Shown here piece after piece: positions 57,701 through 64,000 of a stretch of 64,000 bases of DNA; the stretch's first letter is position 1, and every line of letters begins with the position of its first letter. The stretch spans positions 4,595,501 to 4,659,500 of the forward strand of contig NC_045142.1 of the NCBI RefSeq assembly GCF_008831285.2. The letters are read 5' to 3'. A program made the translations under genes and the position numbers. The stretch comes from Nymphaea colorata. Its lineage: Eukaryota > Streptophyta > Magnoliopsida > Nymphaeales > Nymphaeaceae. The notes under the pieces were generated by a model that worked only from the letters and a program-made list of their open reading frames with translations, was not told the DNA's origin and ran no database searches.

Positions 57701-58732
57701 AAATCGAGAGTGGCATATTTACTTTGACGTAGTCATAGCCAAGAGTACAAATTGATCGATCGGCCTAACACAACACCAAAATGTTGGTGGAGTCATTAAG
57801 ATCGAATACTATCCTAGAAGCTATAGGGCAACGAGTGGTCGGGCTTGGCGGGTTCCATGTTCTGACATTTTTTGTAGAAGGGCATTTTTGTCCTTTAAAA
57901 TTACTTCACCTTTAATCCATGTCCGTGGCAGTACATCTTGAAAGTAAGGATGTGTTTGTTTGCATGCCCAAAAATAGCCTTTTGAAGTAAGTCTGAGAAT
58001 TGGGCTGACCTGGCTTGATAAGGAGTCGGGGTGATTAAGTCTGATTTGGGCAATCAGTTGGACTCGGCTCAGTAATTATATATATATATATATATATAAT
58101 TAATTATATATATATATATAATTAATTATAATATAATATTATAATTATATATATAAATTAGTAAAATACATATTTAAAATATATTATGGAGCCCACTTGA
58201 GATGGACCGATAATTGATCAGTGTCTTTTTTTTCGGGCTCAAATTGAGCCAAGTGTCGATGCCCACCGGCTGCCAGGCCCGCTAGGCCAATTTTGAAGGC
58301 AAAACACCATTTTGAACATGTTTGGTTGGAGTGTAAACATCATTTTCAAAAGACGTCGATTTCAAAAAACCAGGTTTTCATGCATGAGTGCACCAGGTTT
58401 TTCACTCAAAAACGCTGTTTTGTCTCCTCTTACAGTGCATTTTGTGGTTCCTTTGAATTGTTTTATTTAATGAAGAAACGTGAATTGTGTTCTATTTACA
58501 AGAAGCCGACCTGATATTTTTCTATTAATGAACAAAGATAGTTATATATTAATTGAGATACACCAGTTTCATTTTTAATTTACAAAATAAGTATTATCTT
58601 TTAACCTGCTCTAGTGTCACGTTTAATTTTTGTCATATTTAATGAGACACACCGACATATTTTTCAGATGAATATTTTTTCATCTTTTTCCTTGTTTACT
58701 TGTTTAATTTTGTTTCATTGAGATCCATAATT

Positions 58733-58766
<34 letters not shown>

Positions 58767-58840
58767 ATCCATGTCCGTGGCCGTACATTGAGATCCAGGA
58801 AAGCCACTGATGAAAAAGCTCGTGGGCAGATCTGGTGAAG

Positions 58841-59330
58841 ATGGTTGCGGAGGAGGAGAAGCCTGAACCTTTTCCCCTCATTGTTACAATGGTGAATGGG
58901 AAACCAAGAATTAGATTGTCTAAGGATGACTTGGAGGAGATGAAGGCCCCTTTTAAGTGGGCAGCCATTGGTTGCTTTGTATATGATTCGTCCCAACGAG
59001 GCATGGACTTTGCCTTTATTATCAGTGGATTGGAAAAAAACTTTGGAAATGTGTCAGTAACCTTCGATTTAGTGACAAAACCGGGCCAGGTTTGGAGCGG
59101 GACTCAGGTTTCAGACATCGAGCCCGCCTGATGCCAAGCAGATATGCAAACGTGACTTCTCCTGCGTAAGGTTTTGCTCGATTGTGCTTGGATGCCCCTC
59201 TTTGCTTTGTTCCCAGGTCGAGATTGAGTTGGGTAAAGGAGAGGTCAGGATCAGAGGTTTGCATGCAAAATGCAAAGCGACGACCCATATGACAGATCAA
59301 TGCAACGTATCGCTAGAGGATAGGGTTCCA
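58841..59330 (+). pseudogene. LINE ORF1 remnant (DUF4283-like + zinc knuckle)
   Basis: KPRIRLSKDDLEEMKAPFKW and AIGCF resemble the N-terminal part of plant LINE ORF1 proteins. After a deletion or frame change, HAKCKATTHMTDQC gives a C-X4-H-X4-C that is a CCHC knuckle lacking its first Cys. A stop at 59129 splits the two parts. Not functional. Confidence 0.65.
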
Positions 59331-60384
59331 GCTCAAAATGTTCTGGAGTGCAAAGAAGGTTGGTCAGAAGTACAGGTGACAAAAATGGAGAGTTTTTGGC
59401 CCTTCTATGCCAAGAGACGAAGGTACTTCTCTTTAGTGAGCGTCAGGAAAGGGGAATTGCCACTGGGTCTTGAGACAATAATGTTTTTAGCAACAAGTTT
59501 GGTGCTCTCCACTCTGAGGAGGGCCTAGTTGAGACTTGAGATGCGATTGTGGAAAATCATAGAACGTTAAATCTTCCTGAAGCTATGAATTCTCATGTTA
59601 AGGTGACCATTTAAGATTCTAAGGCTGAGGCTAAAATTCTTCAGGGCGTTACTGATTGTACTAATATTAAAGGAAGGCAAGAGGGTTTTGGTGGTATCGT
59701 AATTAGGGAAATGACCCCTGTACTGAAGAGCAATTATGGAAGGAGTGGTTTCCTCCAATTATCGTTTTCTGATAATCATGAAAATATGAATGATATGGAT
59801 CCAGGTTCTCCTCCTGGATTTTCAAGAAACAAGGGCAATGAAGATGTAGTTGAACCAGCAGACCAGTATGTGAAGGAGGGTCAGCGCAAGATGATTGAGG
59901 CCCATCATGGACGTGCGAAGTCTTCAAGAATCTTAGGTCCTTGTTTTAGGGCTAGCCGCAGGTGAAAAAGGCAGATGTCCCTGAAGATGGTGACACAGTC
60001 CTGGGTGGTGTCACTTTGGCTGAAGTTGATGATGGGTCTGGAGCTGATCCTGGCAAGTTGGAGGGTGAGGTATCTCCCGATGCCCAATCTGGTCTGGCAC
60101 GTCATTGTCATATTCAAGGTGTTTTTTTTTTTTCTCTATTCTTTATCTATGAAAGTTTTATATTGGAACATTCGGGGATTGATGCAAAAAGTGGCGCAAG
60201 TCTAAGTTGCCGACGATCATTGGTTTAATCCAGACATTATTTTCCTTTTCCTTGCTAATTTATTGATGAATAAGTCTGGTTTTGATGCCTGGAAGAAGAA
60301 GCCTTGGGTTATAGTTTTGAGTATAGTCTTAATAGTGGTTTCCGTGTGCCTCGCATTATTCTTGCTTGAAAGGCAGCAAATATA

Positions 60385-61140
60385 ATGATCTCTTCTATTG
60401 ATTTTCATGAGTTTTGTATTAGAGCTTATTGTAGGGACAGACGATTAGGATTTTGTTTTTCAGTGGTGGTTGTCAACATGCATCCAAATTACTTGGTACG
60501 AAGAGTGTCTCTTAGAGAGTTGGCTGCTATTTTGTGCAACCTCTCCACTCATTGTTTGGTGACTGGTGATTTCAATGTTCTTCGTGGAGGCAATGATAAG
60601 ATAGGTAGGGCCCCTGCTCAAGCTTCATGTAGGGAGTTTCTCAACTTTCATAATGTTGTTGGCTTGCTTCATGTGATTAATGAACCTGCTTGCAGTTTTA
60701 CTTGGACAAATAATCAGATAGGTGATAGAAATGTCCAATGCCGTCTGGACCGGGCATTGGTAAGTAATTGGCGGTGGCAGCTAGAGGGATGGCAATTTTT
60801 GCTAAAAATTCTTCCTCGATCACTTTCAGACCACAGTGGTCTTCAATTTTTTGCTTTTCCGGCAACACAGTTTAGGGTCAGAAAGGGCCCTTTTTGTTTC
60901 CAAAGCTGCTGGCTACTTAGAGAGGGATGCGATCAAGTTGTGAAAGATGGTTGGAGGGTTGCTGTAAAAGGTTACCCAATGTTGCGTGTCTTGAGGAAGC
61001 TTGATAATGTTCGAAGGAAGCTTCCTTGGTGGAGCTCAAATGTTTTTGGAAATATTCCTCCGAAAATTGCTGCTGTTAGACAGGAACTAGAAAGAATTCA
61101 GGCCTTACATTCTGTTGGTGCATGGTTGGACATGGAATGC
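60385..61140 (+). pseudogene. LINE ORF2 endonuclease domain remnant
   Basis: The longest open stretch (to 61149) shows VVVNMHPN, HCLVTGDFNVLRGG, FTWTNNQIGDRNVQCRLDRA and SLSDHSGL, in the order of the endonuclease/exonuclease/phosphatase fold of plant L1 elements, with the DFN and SDH catalytic-site motifs kept. The first motif (WNIRG) lies 220 bp upstream across stops. The following RT is missing. Confidence 0.85.
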
Positions 61141-61283
61141 ACATGCTGAGAAGAGAACTTGAATGTTGTCTTCTCGAAGAAGACTTGTTTTGGAAACATG
61201 AGAGCAGAGCACGATGGCTAAAGGACGATCACCGAAATACACATTTTTCCATAACCGTGTGGCCAATAAGATTAAGAAGCAAA

Positions 61284-61357
61284 AAATGAATAGCCGTGTA
61301 TTAGAAGGTTTGTTTCGTATCTAAGTTACATTTGGATAAATGAATAGCCGTGTATTA
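61284..61357. repeat. 19-bp direct repeat at the LINE break
   Basis: AATGAATAGCCGTGTATTA occurs at 61285-61303 and again at 61339-61357, with 35 bp between. The LINE similarity ends inside the first copy. Confidence 0.8.
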
Positions 61358-61595
61358 ATTTATCTATGTTGTCAACCCACGTAATGATTAGTTCATCTAA
61401 AAACCCCATTTGAGTTTTCTACCTAGGGATATCAATATCCGACAGCTATGTGTTGGTTCGCCTGCAGTGATACTTTTGAAAAACGAAATTGTTATTAAAT
61501 CTGTAAATTTAGCTCTTGTAAAGATTTTAAAAATATAATTTTGGCTTTCCTAAAAAAAAATCTGATAACGTCCTTGCTCACCAATTGTATCGCTC

Positions 61596-61626
<31 letters not shown>

Positions 61627-61754
61627 CAATTGATAAAGATGGGCATTGAGGGTCAAGCTTTAGAAGGACAGAACGATGGGCAGCGTGAAAGATACATCAG
61701 TCAAGAGACTTAGTAATTCTGCTAGGAGATATCTTTGGCGCATATAAAACACTA

Positions 61755-62066
61755 AGGGTGCATTTGGATGACACCATCAACAAATTTGGTTTTGTAAAAA
61801 CCAAGTTTTTGAAAACCTGGTTCAAAACGTAGTTTTTTAAGCTTGGATTGGATGTTTGGATGACAAGTGAAAAACTTGGTTTGGAAGCAAAAATTAACCT
61901 TAACTGGAAAACTTGGGGACAAGCAAATTCTTTCGTCCCTTCATGAAAATCAGATTTTGTCAAAACCCAGTTTTAATGTCATCAAAACACTCTTGAAATT
62001 GTGTTTTGGAACAAGATCAAGTTTTGTCGCCCAAAACCTAGTTCTAGATTGTCATCCACACACCCT
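61755..62066. mobile_element. MITE-like element, AGGGTGCATTTGGATGACA ends
   Basis: The left end AGGGTGCATTTGGATGACA pairs imperfectly with the right end TGTCATCCACACACCCT (about 312 bp). The interior repeats AAACTTGGTTT / AAACCAAGTTT-like blocks. No target duplication was identified. A related, decayed unit lies at about 52360-52680 in intron 1 of the receptor kinase. Confidence 0.5.
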
Positions 62067-62950
62067 CCAGATTGTTTTCTGTCTCCTATGAACAAAAAAG
62101 TGTTCCCAATGTTAACAGTGAAAACGGGTCTCTTTTCCATGCTATCTAAAACAGATTATCTTGACCGACGGCCAGTCACGTGATGGGAGGCATCCAAATC
62201 AATCATTCAAGGGGATAAATATTTTGCGTTCTTATAACATAAAGGTAGTGAAAGATGCACATGTGGCTGTTATATATATTCATATATTAATCCCTCTTTA
62301 ATTTGAATTTGATGTTTAGTACCCCGCAGGCCTCAGTGAAAAAATTCTGGTTAAAGGACACAAGTTATAATATGGCTTTATATATATTTTTAAGGGGCCA
62401 TACCTGTCTCACCTCCGTTTTATGGCTAGTATGCTTTGAATATTTTACCAAACAGAAAAGGTGCATATATAGGCCAGGAGAAACTGTCTGATCTCCTTAA
62501 CTTGCCAAAATATTCACATAAAAATACATATATTTATAGTCCCCACCCAACTAACAATTTACATGTTTGGGCCCTCTTTTAAATTTCTGGTCTGCTATTG
62601 CTACCAACTACGTTGACACTTAAAGGGAGCACTTAAATGGAGGCACCGTATATCAATTTATAGTTACCTTACGAAAATTCAACGATTTATAGTTATCATT
62701 TGCATGTTTTACACTGTTGGGTATAGTAGCTTCTCTGTTTTTATGTAAAAGAAAAAGGCGATGTCATTTGGAGTTTGATATAAATGATGGGCTGTAGTTG
62801 AAATTTCAGACCTGTTGTTATCACGTCTTACATGTCCAAGCGGGTGTAGGACGATTTTAGCATTATTTGCATGGAATCAGTCGTCTCCACCTTTCAACAT
62901 TCTGAGTTGGTCTTAGTAGGAGAAATCATTGAAATACGGACAACCATTTG
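62067..62950. other. Intergenic DNA upstream of the right-edge malectin locus
   Basis: No gene or clear repeat was recognised. AT-rich with short (TA)n tracts. Confidence 0.45.
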
Positions 62951-62959
62951 CTTTATAAG
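62951..62959 (+). promoter_or_regulatory. Candidate TATA box of the right-edge malectin locus
   Basis: CTTTATAAG lies 84-92 bp before the ATG at 63043, at a normal TATA distance for a start of transcription near 62985. Confidence 0.4.
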
Positions 62960-63042
62960 GGAATCCGGGGAGAGTGGGAAATCGCCCTCATTTCCCGGGA
63001 GCCATCCATTCTCAGCGTTACTGCCACCTTCACTTGGCAGCG

Positions 63043-64000
63043 ATGAAGAATTCATTTCTCATTCTCTCCCTGCTGATGCTCACTGTTAACATGATTCATG
63101 TACTTTCGCAGGGTAAGTCTCCTAGTTTCCCTTACTAATCATGTTATAGGTTATCCTGAACGGGTTGGTGTAATGGATGGTATAAGCAATCTGTCTCTAT
63201 TTTGAGCTCTCGATGTGTTTGCAAAAGAAGGTACTTGTATGGGAGTTGAAGTGTAGTGGGATGAATCTCCAACAAACCTGATACTTCAGAAGATAGTGAC
63301 AAAGGTGAGGGTTCGGTCATCTTGCTGGGTGGTAGTGACAAAGATTTTTTATTCTTCATTAAATTATGTTTGTACATACAAATATACATATTTTTTGTTA
63401 ATCTTTAGATTTTTCGACATCATGCTCCATCGAAACTGATTATATGCACCGTTTTCATGTACAAACAAATTGTGCACTAAGCAGTATAATAACCAAAATA
63501 CTCTTAGCCACTAAAAATTTGAAACACCTATTCGTGTTTATGTTCTTACCACCGTCGTTTGAATAAGGGCTGCAGGCTAATCTTTTGTTAATTCTCGATT
63601 CTCTTTTGTTGATCAGGCGAACAGACACTCTACATAGCATGCGGGATTGCAACAGATTCTGTCCGTGATGATCACGGCAACACGTGGGTACCGGACGTCG
63701 GTGACATCAATTCTGGAGAACCTAAAATTGTTTCGCGGCAGAGTAATGATATGCCATTTCTGAGAACTGTCCGTGAGTTCCCCGGAGGGCCGGAGATGGC
63801 CCTCACTGCTACAAAATTCCACTACCTGGTCAGTCTGGCCTGGGTCTAATCAATGTGACTGCCTACTTCATTTACGACAACTACGATGGAAAAAGCACGC
63901 CACCAACCTTTCTGCTCCAGATCCAAAAAGTTAACGAGTTGACCGTTGAGACTGCTCCAAGTGGTGTCAAGTAGTATTCGGGGGCCTAACGGATTCTCGG
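63043..64000 (+). pseudogene. Malectin-like receptor locus, broken, runs off the window
   Basis: Exon 1 (63043-63112) is a clean signal peptide (MKNSFLILSLLMLTVNMIHV) ending at a GTAAGT donor. Exon 2 starts at 63617 after GATCAG and joins in phase: GEQTLYIACGIATDS, GNTWVPDVGD, PFLRTVREFPGG. Between about 63785 and 63803 the frame slips by one; the next frame gives HCYKIPLPGQSGLGLINV, FIYDNYDGKSTPPTFLLQIQ and then a stop at 63972 where VKYYE would be expected. The sequence is the N-terminal half of a malectin-like domain, closest in this window to the locus at 28315. Whether LRR, TM or kinase parts follow cannot be seen. Confidence 0.75.

Larger units (their letters stand above)
54142..58765. 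other. Intergenic region, no gene recognised
   Basis: AT-rich DNA with poly(T) near 55745, (TA)n at 56358-56408, 58077-58165 and 58752-58766, a TIR element at 55025-55215 and a dispersed-element relic at 57440-57700. A decayed GGGCTGACCTGGC ... GATGCCCACCGGC relic spans about 57990-58290. Open frames at 55309, 55813 and 56558 lack any family signal. Confidence 0.5.
58835..61320 (+). mobile_element. L1-type LINE, truncated and frameshifted
   Basis: An ORF1 remnant (58835-59330) is followed by ORF2 beginning VLYWNIRGL at about 60155 and the endonuclease domain at 60385-61140. After a frameshift near 61140 a short piece of the linker before the reverse transcriptase remains (RWLKDDHRNTHFFHNRVANK, 61209-61268). 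The similarity then stops and no RT domain follows. LINEs usually lose their 5' end, so loss of the 3' part here means later deletion or rearrangement. No poly(A) tail is present. Confidence 0.85.

Noticed and set aside
58715..59004. Two minus-strand frames of 84 and 93 aa
   Set aside because: They are antisense to the LINE ORF1 remnant, which carries the family motifs on the plus strand.

Overview
This window is nuclear DNA of a flowering plant. The genes are split by many GT-AG introns, the intergenic DNA is AT-rich and full of (TA)n, (CT)n and (CA)n microsatellites, and the recognisable families are plant ones: malectin-like/LRR receptor kinases, a DUF26 cysteine-rich receptor kinase, a PPR fragment, an HSP101 fragment, and copia, L1-type LINE, hAT and SINE elements. 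The species cannot be named from the sequence. No bacterial, organellar or CRISPR feature was seen.

Three genes could be rebuilt exon by exon, all on the minus strand and all with reading frames that close without a break. (A) 7633-2514: a kinase-less malectin-like + LRR surface protein, 8 exons, 523 aa. (B) 18704-13757: a cysteine-rich receptor-like kinase with two DUF26 domains, a TM segment and a complete kinase, 8 exons, 647 aa. It needs one GC-AG intron and has a 36-nt exon that could be skipped in frame. (C) 54071-39004: a malectin-like/LRR receptor kinase, 13 exons over 15 kb, 847 aa. Two further malectin-like loci lie on the plus strand and are broken: 28315-31034 (malectin N-part, TM, short tail; frameshifted, no first exon found) and 63043 to the right edge (frameshift and stop). 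The window is therefore a small cluster of surface-receptor genes, four of five malectin-type, in both orientations. Genes A and C share exon phases, several exon lengths and a CT microsatellite directly after the same splice donor, so they are clearly homologous.

Between the genes lie mobile elements and relics. These include an HSP101/ClpB gene fragment (12.9 kb), a U2 snRNA-like fragment (19.2 kb), a BED-finger hAT transposase relic (20.3-21.4 kb), a PPR fragment (24 kb), a 421-bp hAT-type MITE with a perfect 8-bp target duplication (25.9 kb), and a tRNA-type SINE (26.6 kb). A 5.5-kb copia element (32163-37663) has both LTRs and a perfect TTCTC target duplication; its integrase core is missing and its leader carries tandem arrays. 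A second copia relic sits inside intron 3 of gene C (47.6-48.2 kb), and a 3'-truncated LINE lies at 58.8-61.3 kb. At least three families of short dispersed repeats recur.

Function, as inference: A, B and C are predicted to sit in or at the plasma membrane. C and B could phosphorylate targets inside the cell. A has no kinase and could act as a co-receptor or ligand-binding partner. All three gene models rest on splice signals, reading frame and family resemblance read by eye; no search was run.
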